Of a DNA stretch of 64,000 nt, positions 38,295-48,315 are shown piece after piece (within the stretch, counting starts at the first letter, position 1; the number at the start of each line of letters is the position of its first letter). The notes under the pieces are model-generated. The model did no database searches, was not told the origin of the DNA, and was given only the letters and a program-made list of their open reading frames with translations. The stretch covers positions 1-64,000 of the forward strand of contig CAJPVJ010000010.1 of the NCBI GenBank assembly GCA_905397405.1, in the 5' to 3' direction. The translations under genes and the position numbers were made by a program. The DNA comes from Oppiella nova. Its lineage: Eukaryota; Arthropoda; Arachnida; Sarcoptiformes; Oppiidae.

Positions 38295-40202
38295 ATGGCT
38301 ATTCCTCAGCACACGATAGATCAAATTTTGGATCGCACAGATATTGTCGATCTGATTGGTCAACGTGTGAAATTGAAAAAAACTGGTCGCACCTATTCAG
38401 GCTGTTGCCCTTTTCATCAGGAAAAGTCACCCTCTTTTCATGTTTACCGTGATAAACAGTATTATCACTGCTTTGGCTGTCAGGCAAATGGCAATGCCAT
38501 TCGCTTCTTAATGGATATTGATAATCGAAACTTTGTCGATGTCATGAAAGAGCTCTCCAGCCACGCAGGTGTCGAACTTCCCAAAGACAATCATGACAAT
38601 AAAAAACTGTCGTATAAGCGTGAAGTATCCAAACCTAAGCCAGCAGTGAAGGTTGTAGAAAATAAAGTAGTCGATTCTAAACCCACTGAGCAAAAAACAG
38701 ATTCTGTTCAGCCACTAGAAATTGACCCTTTTGAAGCCTTTAGCCAATATCCTGATCCTGAGCATTTCGATCCAACCCAGTTTGACTCAGTAGGTTTTGA
38801 TCAGATCCCTCAAGATGGCAACCTTTATGATCTGTTAGAAAATATTGCACAATTTTATGAACGGCAATTACCAAACAGTAAAGTGGCGCAAAATTATTTT
38901 AAACATCGTGGTTTAAGCGCCGAAACAATCCAATATTGGCGTTTAGGCTATGCACCAGAAGATTGGCAACATTTAGAAAAAGCCTTCCCCCAAGATATTG
39001 AAGGTTTAAAACTGCTAGGTCTGATTCGTACCAGTGATAGTGGACGTGACTTCGATTTGTTGCGTGATCGGGTGATTTTCCCGATTCGAGACAACAAAGG
39101 TCGTGTTGTAGGTTTCGGTGGTCGCGCATTGAATGACGAAATCAAACCGAAATATATTAACTCACCTGATTCTGAAGTCTTTCATAAAAACCAGTTGCTT
39201 TACGGCTTGTATGAAGGTCGGAAAGACCGAGCGCAAAATTGGCTCATGGTTGAAGGTTATATGGATGTGATCGCCTTACAACAAAACGGGATTTCTGGTG
39301 CGACAGCAACATTAGGTACTGCCAGTAATGCAGATCATTTAAATATTTTATTTAAGCAGAACAATCAAATCACGATTGCGTTTGATGGTGATGCCGCTGG
39401 ACAAAAAGCAGCACGTCGAACCTTAGAAATTGCCCTACCTTTATTGAACGATGGTCGTGAACTTAAATTCTTTGTTCTACCCAAAGAACATGACCCAGAT
39501 TCGTTGATTCGTAAGGAAGGTTTTGAAACGTTTCAAAGGATATGGCAACAATCCCCTTTATTATCGGATTTTGTCTTTGCTTTATTGAGTCAAAACTATG
39601 ATGTTGCTACACCTGAAGGTAAAAGTCAGGTGATGGCTGAACTCAATCAACTGACTGAATTATTACCTAAACAAGGTTCTTACCGCTATTTATTAAGACA
39701 GTTTTTTAAAGAAAAGTTAGGTTTTAATCGAAAATGGCAACCTCAAGTCAGCTTAGATGCCTCATTGTCTTTTAATATTCGTACCAAAGATGAAGACTTT
39801 GCTGTGGCGATTTTGATGCAACATCCGTTTTTATATATTCACTTTGAAGTATTACGTGCATTGATTCATCCAGATGAATTATTGGCGCAAATCTTAGCTG
39901 TATTTGATCGTGTCTTTGACGATCTACCAGATGATCAGGAACTTGCAACCTATTATATTTTAGGTGCATGTGGTGCTTATCATTTGGAACTCTCTGAAAT
40001 CATACAACGCACCAATATTCAGGCTTTGGCTGAGGCGCCTGAAATGGCAGATAAATTGGCTTCAGATTACTCTTTGGCCTTACAAGAGAAATATTTAAAA
40101 TTAAAGCTTAAAGCACCAACCTCATTGAGTGAATCACGTAATTTACGTAAACAACTCAATGAACTGACTAAACAAATTAGTTTAAAGTTGGTACATCATT
40201 AA
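38295..40202 (+). CDS. dnaG: DNA primase DnaG
   Basis: A 635-residue primase that lays RNA primers at the replication fork. In order: N-terminal zinc finger (CCPFHQEKSPSF, then YYHCFGC), a long acidic linker (~residues 100-175), the catalytic core with the TOPRIM motifs MVEGYMDV and FDGDAAGQKAARR, and the C-terminal domain that contacts DnaB helicase. Here it is not linked to rpsU or rpoD, the usual neighbours, although rpoD is 18 kb downstream. Confidence 0.97.
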   Translation: MAIPQHTIDQILDRTDIVDLIGQRVKLKKTGRTYSGCCPFHQEKSPSFHVYRDKQYYHCFGCQANGNAIRFLMDIDNRNFVDVMKELSSHAGVELPKDNHDNKKLSYKREVSKPKPAVKVVENKVVDSKPTEQKTDSVQPLEIDPFEAFSQYPDPEHFDPTQFDSVGFDQIPQDGNLYDLLENIAQFYERQLPNSKVAQNYFKHRGLSAETIQYWRLGYAPEDWQHLEKAFPQDIEGLKLLGLIRTSDSGRDFDLLRDRVIFPIRDNKGRVVGFGGRALNDEIKPKYINSPDSEVFHKNQLLYGLYEGRKDRAQNWLMVEGYMDVIALQQNGISGATATLGTASNADHLNILFKQNNQITIAFDGDAAGQKAARRTLEIALPLLNDGRELKFFVLPKEHDPDSLIRKEGFETFQRIWQQSPLLSDFVFALLSQNYDVATPEGKSQVMAELNQLTELLPKQGSYRYLLRQFFKEKLGFNRKWQPQVSLDASLSFNIRTKDEDFAVAILMQHPFLYIHFEVLRALIHPDELLAQILAVFDRVFDDLPDDQELATYYILGACGAYHLELSEIIQRTNIQALAEAPEMADKLASDYSLALQEKYLKLKLKAPTSLSESRNLRKQLNELTKQISLKLVHH

Positions 40203-40633
40203 TTTTCTATAACCGCTTCATTGAGCTTATCAAGTATTTTGTAATACAAAAAATTCATATGGCTATTGGCCTCTTCCATTGAGGAGCCATAAGGCTTATA
40301 TAGGTTTATAAATATACGTTTTTGAAAGTTTTCATCACTAAAAAACGCGTTGGTAGGGTAATTAGAATCTGAGTGTGCATTTATACTCTCGACCATAAGT
40401 GCATCAAATATCCGCCCTGAGTAATCTAGATAAAAGCAATATAGTTTAGGTTTTTTGGGATTCTTATAGCATCGATCAACTGAATCAATTACCCCCATAA
40501 TTCCACCCTGAGTAGAGAGGCTATGTAGATCCTTGATTGCTTGGTTCAATAATACATCACTGTCTTTTACAGGCTTTGCAAAGCATTCTACTGACAAACA
40601 CAATGATATGAATATATATAAAGTTTTAAGCAT
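40199..40633 (-). CDS. Hypothetical secreted protein
   Basis: A 144-residue protein with a signal peptide (residues 1-19, cleaved after CFA). The mature part has two Cys (YCFYLDY and DRCYKNPKK) that may form a disulfide and ends in a helical segment. I do not recognise a family. Its stop codon overlaps the end of dnaG on the opposite strand by 4 nt. Several codons, including the start region, look ordinary for this genome. Confidence 0.65.
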   Translation of the reverse strand: MLKTLYIFISLCLSVECFAKPVKDSDVLLNQAIKDLHSLSTQGGIMGVIDSVDRCYKNPKKPKLYCFYLDYSGRIFDALMVESINAHSDSNYPTNAFFSDENFQKRIFINLYKPYGSSMEEANSHMNFLYYKILDKLNEAVIEN

Positions 40634-40737
40634 TTTAATTGCCTTAATTTCATTATTCTAATTTGATCGCACTAGTATATACATCAATAATAGCTGGTGA
40701 AGCAAAAACATTAAATCACATTCGTTTTAAAAAATAA

Positions 40738-42024
40738 TCACTTCGCTTTTGGTTTTCTTTCTTGTTCAAAAATATCCTGAATATTTTCTTTCATCCATTC
40801 AAAATGTGAAGGATCTTCATTCTGTGCTGCTTGGCGTAGCAAAATTGAAGATGGGTGCAATAACTTTTGCGTCAAACGATGTGCAAAATCCTCAAGTACA
40901 TGTTGCGTATCCTCACCTGCCTGAATACGCTCTAAAGCATGCGACAACTCCATCTGACGTTGTTCTTCACCGTGCTCACGAAACTGTTGAATCGTCCCAC
41001 CTGCTTCTTTTACTTTTTGCTGTGTCACCAACTGAGTCACCAGTTGATTGACCATAACCTCTGCTTCGACCGCAGCTTGACGTCGTTGTGCTAAATTTTC
41101 ATCAATTACACTTTGTAGATCATCCACACCGTATAAATACACACCATCCAAACTTTCAACTTTTGGATCTATATCACGAGGTACAGCTAAATCGACCATA
41201 AGCATTTGTTGATAACGACGTTTTTTTAAAGCGAATTTCACATCTGCATAAGCAATGACTTGATGCAAACTGCCTGTACAACTGGAAATTACATCCGCAC
41301 GATAAAGCTGAGTAGTGAGTTCATCAAATGGAATAATCTCCACTTCAACACGATGCGCTATTTCTTGTGCTAATTTCTCTGCCCGTTCACGGCTTCGATT
41401 ACAAATCAGGATTTTTGCAACGCCCATTTCAGCCAAGTGTTTTGCAACCAAGCTGTTCATTTCACCTGCGGCAACCACCATGACTGTAAGCTGTTCAGGC
41501 TTACTAAACACTTGCAATGCGAGTTGGGCAACAGCATATCCCATCGAGACAGCATGACTGCCGACTGCCGTTTCAGAACGTACACGTTTGGCTGCATAAA
41601 AAGCATATTCAAATATTTGATTCAGATTTTGCGAAACGATTTCAGCATCTTTTGCGATTGATAGTGCTGTTTTAACCTGCCCAAGAATTTGCGGTTCACC
41701 CAACATCAACGAGTCTAAACCACTGGCAACCCGCATTAAGTGCGAAACTGCATCAGTATTTTCATAACGATATACATGATTTGACAATTGCTTTACATCA
41801 ATACCATTGGTTTGGGCGAGCCAATTTAATACCATATCGGCATTTTCAGCCATGGCATAGACTTCAGTGCGGTTACATGTTGACACCACCACCATATCAT
41901 TCAAATTTTGGCGAAGGCTTTCTACGGCAAATAAATCTTTTAATCGTTCTGGATTAAAAGCGATTTGCTCACGTAGCTCAACAGAAGCAGTTTGATGGTT
42001 GACACCCAATGCAAAGAAAGACAT
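40738..42024 (-). CDS. hemA: Glutamyl-tRNA reductase
   Basis: A 428-residue enzyme that reduces Glu-tRNA(Glu) to glutamate-1-semialdehyde with NADPH, the first step of tetrapyrrole (heme) synthesis. Active-site Cys in [12 protein letters not shown], the [17 protein letters not shown] segment, the NADPH site ([15 protein letters not shown]) and the C-terminal dimer domain are present. It is divergent from the TPR gene, as in Pseudomonas. Confidence 0.98.
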   Translation of the reverse strand: MSFFALGVNHQTASVELREQIAFNPERLKDLFAVESLRQNLNDMVVVSTCNRTEVYAMAENADMVLNWLAQTNGIDVKQLSNHVYRYENTDAVSHLMRVASGLDSLMLGEPQILGQVKTALSIAKDAEIVSQNLNQIFEYAFYAAKRVRSETAVGSHAVSMGYAVAQLALQVFSKPEQLTVMVVAAGEMNSLVAKHLAEMGVAKILICNRSRERAEKLAQEIAHRVEVEIIPFDELTTQLYRADVISSCTGSLHQVIAYADVKFALKKRRYQQMLMVDLAVPRDIDPKVESLDGVYLYGVDDLQSVIDENLAQRRQAAVEAEVMVNQLVTQLVTQQKVKEAGGTIQQFREHGEEQRQMELSHALERIQAGEDTQHVLEDFAHRLTQKLLHPSSILLRQAAQNEDPSHFEWMKENIQDIFEQERKPKAK

Positions 42025-42131
42025 ATCAGATCATCATTTCGCTAAATTTGTGCTATTGTGCAATAACGGTGTCATAAAAAGCATACTTGGATTCGGAAAA
42101 ATTGCGTCAAATAAACAACCGCTTAAGCGGC

Positions 42132-43814
42132 ATGACAATTAAGCAATATTCTACCACATTCTTACTGGTTGGTAGCATGGCTTCTAGTGCTCATATTAGA
42201 GCATCTGGAGAATTTTATCATGCTAAATATAATACTAATGCATTAAAACAAAGTATTATTGCTGAATTTTCATTGGCTTATAATGATACTGCAACTGCTT
42301 TACACAATTATACTGTGCTCGCAATTCGTAGTAATTCAACCACCATTAAGCAACGTGCCTTGAATGTTGCAATTGAACAAAACGATTTAAAAGCAGCTTT
42401 AGACATTGCCACCCATTGGGTTGTACAAGAACCTGAAGACGTTCCTGCAAAATTTTATTTGGCACATATCGCGCTCAAATCACATGAATATGAACTTGCA
42501 GCGGAGACTCTGGACAGTATTCTCAATATTGACCCCAACGCTGATTTAGAAAAGATTTTAGAAGGAATTGCACCAGAATCAGAAGTAGATCGTCAAAATC
42601 TGCTCAGTACACTGAGAGCAAGTAAAGAAAAAAATAATCCTTCTGTTTTAATTCTAATTGCGGGTTTGGAAGCACAAAACGATGAGATCGAACAAGCCTT
42701 AAAAACCGTCAATAAGGCGTTAAAAAAACGTTCAAAAGTGACTGGCTTTATTCTGATGAAAGCCAATTTATTAGAGGCTTTGGGTGACCAAGAAGCGACT
42801 TTAAATTGGTATGATCGAAGCAGTCGTAAAAACAAGTACAACTATGATATCCGTCTGGCAGAAGTCAAATATCTGATCAAGATTCATCAATCTGAATTGG
42901 CCTTAAGCAAATTAGAATCGATTATTCAAGCTTGGCCAGATGCTGAAGAAGCCCTATTTATTGCAGGTTTAACTGCGATTGATTTAAAAAAGCTGGATCA
43001 AGCTGAACAGTATTTAGTGGAGTTACGCTACTCGTCACGTTATCAAAACGAAGCATATTTTTATTTGGCAGTAAATGCTGAACGAAAGCAAAATGATGAA
43101 ACAGCAAAAGCCTATTATCGTTTGGTTGATGGGAACTTATATACGGTTTCACGCCGTAATCTGGTCTCGATTTTTGAAAGACAAGACAAGATGAATGATG
43201 CTTTGCGGTTTTTAACCCAAGAACGTGTCAATTATCCACAACATGCAAGTTTCTTATATCAGGCTCAAGCCGAAATTTTAAAACGCATGGGCAATAAAAA
43301 AGCAGCGCTGAGATTACTCACTGAAGCAGTGAAGAACTTGCCTGATGATCCTGAAATTCTCTATTCAGAAATACTGCTTCTTGATCCATTTGAAGATCGT
43401 GATTTACTTGATAAAGCATTGAAACAACTCTTAACTTTAGAGCCAAATAATCCTGCTTATTTAAATGCTTATGCCTATACGCTTGCACTACAAAATAGAC
43501 GTTTAGATGAAGCGCGAAAGTATGCTGAACATGCCTTAGATTCTGCACCAGATCAGGCCTCGATTTTAGATACGCTGGGATATATCACATTCTTGCAAAA
43601 TGATTTTGATGCCGCCTCAAACATTTTATCGAAAGCTTATAATTTGAGTCATAGTGTAAACATTGGTATTCGGTATGCAAAATCTTTGTATATGCAAGGT
43701 GCCTTAGCTCAATTTAATGAAGTGTTACAACAACTCAAACAAAATCATCCAAATGATCCTCAATTAAATCAATTAGATTCATTAATATTACCGCAACATA
43801 TTAAAAAGAGTTAA
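42132..43814 (+). CDS. TPR repeat protein of the hemA-lolB cluster
   Basis: A large tetratricopeptide-repeat protein of about 560 residues, with perhaps a dozen TPR helices pairs (for example PEEALFIAGLTAIDLKKLDQAEQYL). The N terminus (MTIKQYSTTFLLVGSMASSAH) looks like a signal peptide, so the protein is probably periplasmic. It is encoded between hemA (divergent) and lolB, the same place as PA4667 in Pseudomonas, and overlaps lolB by 1 nt. It likely assists envelope assembly; the exact role is unproved. An in-frame TTG at 42087 is an alternative start. Confidence 0.85.
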   Translation: MTIKQYSTTFLLVGSMASSAHIRASGEFYHAKYNTNALKQSIIAEFSLAYNDTATALHNYTVLAIRSNSTTIKQRALNVAIEQNDLKAALDIATHWVVQEPEDVPAKFYLAHIALKSHEYELAAETLDSILNIDPNADLEKILEGIAPESEVDRQNLLSTLRASKEKNNPSVLILIAGLEAQNDEIEQALKTVNKALKKRSKVTGFILMKANLLEALGDQEATLNWYDRSSRKNKYNYDIRLAEVKYLIKIHQSELALSKLESIIQAWPDAEEALFIAGLTAIDLKKLDQAEQYLVELRYSSRYQNEAYFYLAVNAERKQNDETAKAYYRLVDGNLYTVSRRNLVSIFERQDKMNDALRFLTQERVNYPQHASFLYQAQAEILKRMGNKKAALRLLTEAVKNLPDDPEILYSEILLLDPFEDRDLLDKALKQLLTLEPNNPAYLNAYAYTLALQNRRLDEARKYAEHALDSAPDQASILDTLGYITFLQNDFDAASNILSKAYNLSHSVNIGIRYAKSLYMQGALAQFNEVLQQLKQNHPNDPQLNQLDSLILPQHIKKS

Positions 43815-44431
43815 TGACTTGTATGCGTCACATTCCACAGATCTTTTGCACCCTAACTGCTGTAACCGCTTTTACACTCACAGGTTGTCAACAAGTCGTC
43901 AAGCCAGCACAAACCACACCAACGCTTACAGCACCGACAGATGCCACAACGCCCCTGCAAAAACCGTCAAATCAATTTAATCTTGAAGGGAAAATTGGGG
44001 TGAAAACACCAAAACAGTCTGGCAGTGCGTTCTACACATGGACACAAGACCAACAAGATTTTAACATCCAGTTGAATGGGATCTTAGGTATTGGCAAAAC
44101 TATTATTGAAGGAAAATCTGGAGAAGTTACCCTAAACAGCGCTAAAACAGGTTCGATTTCGGCTGAAACACCAGAAGAGCTGCTTGAAAAAGCCACAGGC
44201 TGGACTGCACCTATTACGCATATTGTCGATTGGGTTCAAGCTTACCCTGCCACTGAAAATGCACAAATCACCCGAGATAATACTCAACGTATTGCTCAAA
44301 TCATTGAAGATGGCTGGACTGTAGATTTTAGTTATAACAATCAAGCGAGCTTGCCCAATAAGCTGATTTTAAAACAACAACTTGAATCTGGTCAGGAAAA
44401 TCGTATTACAATGGTGATTCAAAACCGCTAA
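43814..44431 (+). CDS. lolB: Outer membrane lipoprotein LolB
   Basis: A 205-residue lipoprotein that receives lipoproteins from LolA and inserts them into the outer membrane. The signal peptide ends in LTGC (Cys25). A Thr/Pro-rich linker precedes the LolB beta fold (FNLEGKIGVKTPKQSGSAFYTW, then WTAPITHIVDWVQ). It overlaps the upstream TPR gene (TAATG) and is followed by ispE 16 nt later, so it is in an operon. Confidence 0.95.
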   Translation: MTCMRHIPQIFCTLTAVTAFTLTGCQQVVKPAQTTPTLTAPTDATTPLQKPSNQFNLEGKIGVKTPKQSGSAFYTWTQDQQDFNIQLNGILGIGKTIIEGKSGEVTLNSAKTGSISAETPEELLEKATGWTAPITHIVDWVQAYPATENAQITRDNTQRIAQIIEDGWTVDFSYNNQASLPNKLILKQQLESGQENRITMVIQNR

Positions 44432-44447
44432 ATCTAGACCTTAGACA

Positions 44448-45290
44448 ATGAAATCTATGATTCGTGTTCCCTCTCCAGCAAAATTAAATTTGTTTTTGCA
44501 TATCACAGGTCGTCGTGAAAATGGCTATCACGAGTTGCAAAGTATTTTTCAGCTGATTGATTTGTATGACTGGTTAGAATTCATCCAAACGGAACATTCT
44601 CAAGCAGAAATCAGTCTTGAAGGTTTGAGTAACGTCGATTTGGAACATAATCTGATCTATAAAGCGATTCAAATTTTAAAACCTTATGCTACACAGCCGA
44701 CTGGTTTAAAAATTCGTATCGAAAAGAATATTCCAATGGGTGCAGGTCTAGGTGGTGGTTCTTCCAATGCTGCCACCACATTGATTGTGGTCAATCAACT
44801 TTGGCAGTGCGGTTTAAATACTGAACAACTGGCTGAGCTTGGGGTTAAATTGGGTGCAGATGTTCCAATCTTTGTTCATGGTCGTAATGCTTGGGCAGAA
44901 GGTATAGGTGAACACTTAACATTCATAGACTTAGATCAAAAACAATACATTGTGTTAAAACCTGATTGTTTTATCAGCACTCAACGACTTTTTTCGCAAA
45001 AAACATTGACAAGAGATACGAAGCCTACTAAATTTTGCGCCTATCAGCTAAAGCCATCCAATTTTAGAAATGATTTTGAGCCACTGGCAAGAAATTTATA
45101 TCCTGAAGTTGATGAAGCAATGCAGTATTTAGATCAGTTCGGTACAGCAAAGCTTACAGGTACAGGTGCTTGTGTTTTTGTTGAAGTCACTGAACAAATG
45201 AAGATTGATGATGTTTTAAATCATTCACCCTGCAAAGCCTATTTGGTCAACAGTTTGAATGAATCACCACTCACTCATTTTACAGTGTAA
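44448..45290 (+). CDS. ispE: 4-diphosphocytidyl-2-C-methyl-D-erythritol kinase
   Basis: A 280-residue GHMP kinase of the MEP isoprenoid pathway that phosphorylates CDP-methylerythritol. Motifs: SPAKLNLFLHI at the N terminus, the ATP loop PMGAGLGGGSSNAATTL and the C-terminal LTGTGACVF. It is the last protein gene of the lolB operon; the first of four tRNA-Gln genes begins 5 nt after its stop. A second ATG at 44457 is possible. Confidence 0.97.
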   Translation: MKSMIRVPSPAKLNLFLHITGRRENGYHELQSIFQLIDLYDWLEFIQTEHSQAEISLEGLSNVDLEHNLIYKAIQILKPYATQPTGLKIRIEKNIPMGAGLGGGSSNAATTLIVVNQLWQCGLNTEQLAELGVKLGADVPIFVHGRNAWAEGIGEHLTFIDLDQKQYIVLKPDCFISTQRLFSQKTLTRDTKPTKFCAYQLKPSNFRNDFEPLARNLYPEVDEAMQYLDQFGTAKLTGTGACVFVEVTEQMKIDDVLNHSPCKAYLVNSLNESPLTHFTV

Positions 45291-45294
45291 TGAT

Positions 45295-45369
45295 AGGGGC
45301 GTCGCCAAGTGGTAAGGCACCGGGTTTTGATCTCGGCATCCGTTGGTTCGAATCCAGCCGCCCCTGCCA
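45295..45369 (+). tRNA. tRNA-Gln (TTG), copy 1
   Basis: 75 nt, acceptor AGGGGCG / CGCCCCT, anticodon TTG, CCA encoded. It starts 5 nt after the ispE stop, so it can be read from the ispE operon. Confidence 0.97.
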
Positions 45370-45399
45370 TCATTTTTCATCTGTAGATCGTTGTATTTT

Positions 45400-45474
45400 A
45401 GGGGCGTCGCCAAGTGGTAAGGCACCGGGTTTTGATCTCGGCATCCGTTGGTTCGAATCCAGCCGCCCCTGCCA
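45400..45474 (+). tRNA. tRNA-Gln (TTG), copy 2
   Basis: Same 75-nt sequence as copy 1 by eye; spacer of 30 nt. CCA encoded. Confidence 0.97.
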
Positions 45475-45493
45475 TTAAATACAACATCAAATT

Positions 45494-45568
45494 AGGGGCG
45501 TCGCCAAGTGGTAAGGCACCGGGTTTTGATCTCGGCATCCGTTGGTTCGAATCCAGCCGCCCCTGCCA
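45494..45568 (+). tRNA. tRNA-Gln (TTG), copy 3
   Basis: Same 75-nt sequence; spacer of 19 nt from copy 2. CCA encoded. Confidence 0.97.
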
Positions 45569-45619
45569 TTTTCTCAAAAAAGACAGAACGTAGTAATTTG
45601 TATTTAATGTTGATTTACC

Positions 45620-45648
45620 TTGACAGAGACATGCAAAAACACTAAAAT
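45620..45648 (+). promoter_or_regulatory. Sigma-70 promoter before tRNA-Gln copy 4
   Basis: Consensus -35 TTGACA (45620-45625), a 17-nt spacer and -10 TAAAAT (45643-45648), 12 nt before the tRNA. It resembles the tRNA-Asn promoters. It may also drive prs. Confidence 0.88.
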
Positions 45649-45659
45649 TCTGCCGCATT

Positions 45660-45734
45660 AGGGGCGTCGCCAAGTGGTAAGGCACCGGGTTTTGATCTCG
45701 GCATCCGTTGGTTCGAATCCAGCCGCCCCTGCCA
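45660..45734 (+). tRNA. tRNA-Gln (TTG), copy 4
   Basis: Same 75-nt sequence as the other three copies, separated by a 91-nt spacer that holds its own promoter. It ends 36 nt before prs. Confidence 0.97.
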
Positions 45735-45769
45735 TCTAATTCAAATCTGCCAACCGCCAAGGGTGCTTC

Positions 45770-46723
45770 ATGCCCAATCTTGTCGTTTTTAGTGGAACTG
45801 CGCATCCACAATTCGCCCAAAAAGTCGTTAGCCATTTGCACATCCCTCTGGGAGCTGCTGCTGTAGGTAAATTTTCTGATGGTGAAATCACTGTCGAAAT
45901 TACTGAAAATGTGCGTGGTAAAGACGTGTTTATCGTACAGCCCACTTGTGCCCCTACGAATGATAACCTTATGGAAATCTTAGTAATGGCAGATGCTTTG
46001 CGTCGTGCAAGTGCTGGTCGTATTACTGCTGTAATTCCATACTTCGGTTATGCACGCCAAGACCGTCGTCCTCGTTCAACTCGTGTTCCAATTACTGCAA
46101 AAGTTGTAGCAGACATGCTCACCACTGTGGGTATTGACCGTGTTGTAATGATCGACTTGCATGCTGACCAAATCCAAGGTTTCTTTGATATTCCTGTAGA
46201 TAACATCTACGGTACACCTGCTTTGCTTGCTGACTTACGTCAACAACAACATCATAACTTGATGGTGGTTTCACCTGACGTTGGTGGTGTAGTTCGTGCA
46301 CGTGCTGTTGCAAAACAAATGGGTGATATCGACCTTGCAATCATTGATAAACGTCGTCAAAAAGCCAATGAATCACAAGTGATGCATTTGATTGGTGATG
46401 TACGTGATCGTGACTGTGTGATTGTTGATGACATGGTTGATACAGCTGGTACTTTGTGTAAAGCTGCCGATGCACTAAAAACTTTTGGTGCTCGTAAAGT
46501 GGTTGCTTATGCAACGCACCCTGTACTTTCAGGTAAAGCACTCGAAAATTTAAGCAAATCTGTAATTGATGAATTGGTTGTTACTGACACAATTCCACTT
46601 TCAGATGAAGCATTAAAACTTGGTAAGATTCGCCAAGTTTCAGTAGCAAGTATGGTTGCTGAAACAATTCGTCGTATTAACAACGAAGAATCTATTAGCG
46701 CAATGTTCGATTCTTATCTATAA
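45770..46723 (+). CDS. prs: Ribose-phosphate pyrophosphokinase
   Basis: A 317-residue enzyme that makes PRPP from ribose-5-phosphate and ATP, the precursor for nucleotides, His and Trp. Clear signatures: [14 protein letters not shown], the [17 protein letters not shown] flap, and the PRPP loop [10 protein letters not shown]. It lies after the tRNA-Gln genes and is followed by a terminator and rplY. Confidence 0.98.
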   Translation: MPNLVVFSGTAHPQFAQKVVSHLHIPLGAAAVGKFSDGEITVEITENVRGKDVFIVQPTCAPTNDNLMEILVMADALRRASAGRITAVIPYFGYARQDRRPRSTRVPITAKVVADMLTTVGIDRVVMIDLHADQIQGFFDIPVDNIYGTPALLADLRQQQHHNLMVVSPDVGGVVRARAVAKQMGDIDLAIIDKRRQKANESQVMHLIGDVRDRDCVIVDDMVDTAGTLCKAADALKTFGARKVVAYATHPVLSGKALENLSKSVIDELVVTDTIPLSDEALKLGKIRQVSVASMVAETIRRINNEESISAMFDSYL

Positions 46724-46738
46724 TAGCGCCAAATTTTC

Positions 46739-46764
46739 AAAGCCCTACTCTTTGGTAGGGCTTT
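46739..46764 (+). terminator. Terminator after prs
   Basis: AAAGCCCTAC / GTAGGGCTTT stem with a short loop; the T tract is weak, so it may be leaky. Confidence 0.7.
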
Positions 46765-46820
46765 ATATCACTGGGCTGGTCGAAAGTTCAGTCAATTACA
46801 CTCAATGAGGAAATGTCATC

Positions 46821-47117
46821 ATGGCAAACTTCGTATTAAATGCAGTAGCACGTGAAGAAGCAGTTCAAGGGAAAGGTTCGAGCCGCCGCCTTCGTCTTCA
46901 AAATAAAGTTCCAGCAATCATCTATGGTGGTTCTGCTGAACCTGTAGCGGTTACTTTAGAACTTCGCGAGCTTGTTAAAGCTTTAGAAAATAACTCTTTC
47001 TTTGAAGAAGTTATTGATCTTAACATCGAAGGTAAAGTTGAAAGCGTTAAAATCCAAGCTTTACAACGTCACCCAGCTAAAAACACACCAATGCACGCTG
47101 ACTTTAAACGCGCATAA
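46821..47117 (+). CDS. rplY: 50S ribosomal protein L25 (short form)
   Basis: A 98-residue protein that binds 5S rRNA. It has the N-terminal RRLRLQNKVPAIIYGG motif and the short length of the E. coli-type protein (94), without the C-terminal CTC domain. GAGGAAA sits upstream of the ATG. pth follows 20 nt later. Confidence 0.96.
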   Translation: MANFVLNAVAREEAVQGKGSSRRLRLQNKVPAIIYGGSAEPVAVTLELRELVKALENNSFFEEVIDLNIEGKVESVKIQALQRHPAKNTPMHADFKRA

Positions 47118-47137
47118 GTGTTAAATGGTGTAAATGA

Positions 47138-47716
47138 GTGAGTAAACTTTCACTGATTATTGGTTTGGGTAATCCAGGTTCTGAATATGCCCAAACCCGC
47201 CATAATGCAGGCTTTTGGTTCGTCGAACGCCTTGCAGAACAATATGGTATTACATTAAAAACTGATTCAAAATATAAAGGAATCAGTGGTCGTGGTAATA
47301 TTGAAGGACAAGATGTTCGTCTACTATTGCCCACAACATTTATGAACCTTTCTGGTCAAAGTGTTGTTCCCTTTGCAAAATTCTACCAAATTAAACCAGA
47401 AGAAATTCTCATCGCTCATGATGAACTGGATATGAATCCGGGCGTCATTCGTTTAAAAACTGGCGGTGGACATGGTGGTCACAATGGTCTACGTGACATT
47501 GTTCCTCATATTGGTTCTAATTTTCATCGCTTACGTATTGGCATTGGTCATCCCGGCGCTAAAGAAAAAGTTTCAGGACATGTACTTGGTAAAGCACCAA
47601 GCAGTGAACAGACTTTAATGGATGATGCAATACACCATGCTTTAGGCAAAACAAAATTATTGGTTAATGGTGAGATTCAGCAAGCAATGAATCAAATCAA
47701 TGCTTATAAAGCATAA
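47138..47716 (+). CDS. pth: Peptidyl-tRNA hydrolase
   Basis: A 192-residue hydrolase that frees tRNA from peptidyl-tRNA dropped off the ribosome. Catalytic His in EYAQTRHNAGFWFV and Asp in AHDELDMNPG, with GGGHGGHNGLRDI conserved. The start is a GTG (MSKLSLIIGLGNPGS), 20 nt after rplY. The usual downstream gene ychF is absent here; panD follows instead. Confidence 0.97.
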   Translation: MSKLSLIIGLGNPGSEYAQTRHNAGFWFVERLAEQYGITLKTDSKYKGISGRGNIEGQDVRLLLPTTFMNLSGQSVVPFAKFYQIKPEEILIAHDELDMNPGVIRLKTGGGHGGHNGLRDIVPHIGSNFHRLRIGIGHPGAKEKVSGHVLGKAPSSEQTLMDDAIHHALGKTKLLVNGEIQQAMNQINAYKA

Positions 47717-47868
47717 TTTAAACCTAAATTTTATGTTCTTTGTTCAACAATTTTTCTTGCCATGATTCATTTTTAAGAGCAAAATGCGCTTTCAAATGCA
47801 TCCCCCATTGAAAATTGTTGATTCAACACAAGATAACAATTGTAAGGGCTACTCTGGAGACGCAAATC

Positions 47869-48249
47869 ATGCTATCTCGTTTATTAAAAGCAAAAATCCA
47901 TCGTTGTGTTGTTACACAAGCAGAATTACATTATGAAGGTTCTTGTGCAATCGACGGTATTCTTTTGGATTTAGCTGGTATCCGTGAATATGAAGAAATT
48001 CATATGTGGAACGTGACTAATGGTAAGCGCTTTACAACCTATGCGATTCGTGGCGAAGAAGGTTCAGGCATCATTTCAGTCAATGGTGGCGCTGCACTTC
48101 AAGCTGATGTTGGTGATTTAATGATTATTGCCACATTTGGTGATTTTACCAATGCTGAAGCAGATGCGCATAAACCACGTCTTGTATATGCAAATCCAGA
48201 CAATACAGTAAATCACACAGCAAACTGTATCCCTGTTCAAGTTGCATAA
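47869..48249 (+). CDS. panD: Aspartate 1-decarboxylase (pyruvoyl)
   Basis: A 126-residue proenzyme that makes beta-alanine for pantothenate and CoA. Self-cleavage at Gly24-Ser25 in YEGSCAID creates the pyruvoyl group. I start at the ATG at 47869 because CTGGAGA is 9-15 nt upstream and the length matches the family; the open frame runs 18 codons further up. Single gene with a terminator. Confidence 0.97.
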   Translation: MLSRLLKAKIHRCVVTQAELHYEGSCAIDGILLDLAGIREYEEIHMWNVTNGKRFTTYAIRGEEGSGIISVNGGAALQADVGDLMIIATFGDFTNAEADAHKPRLVYANPDNTVNHTANCIPVQVA

Positions 48250-48269
48250 TTGCACACAGATGATTCAAG

Positions 48270-48295
48270 ACCCGCAATGTTGCGGGTTTTTTATG
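48270..48295 (+). terminator. Terminator after panD
   Basis: CCCGCA / TGCGGG stem with a 4-nt loop and a T run. Confidence 0.85.
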
Positions 48296-48315
48296 TCTAT
48301 TTCACTTAATTCTTT

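Noticed and set aside
45290-45478. Open frame with an internal repeat
   Set aside because: It is the translation of two tRNA-Gln genes, not a protein.
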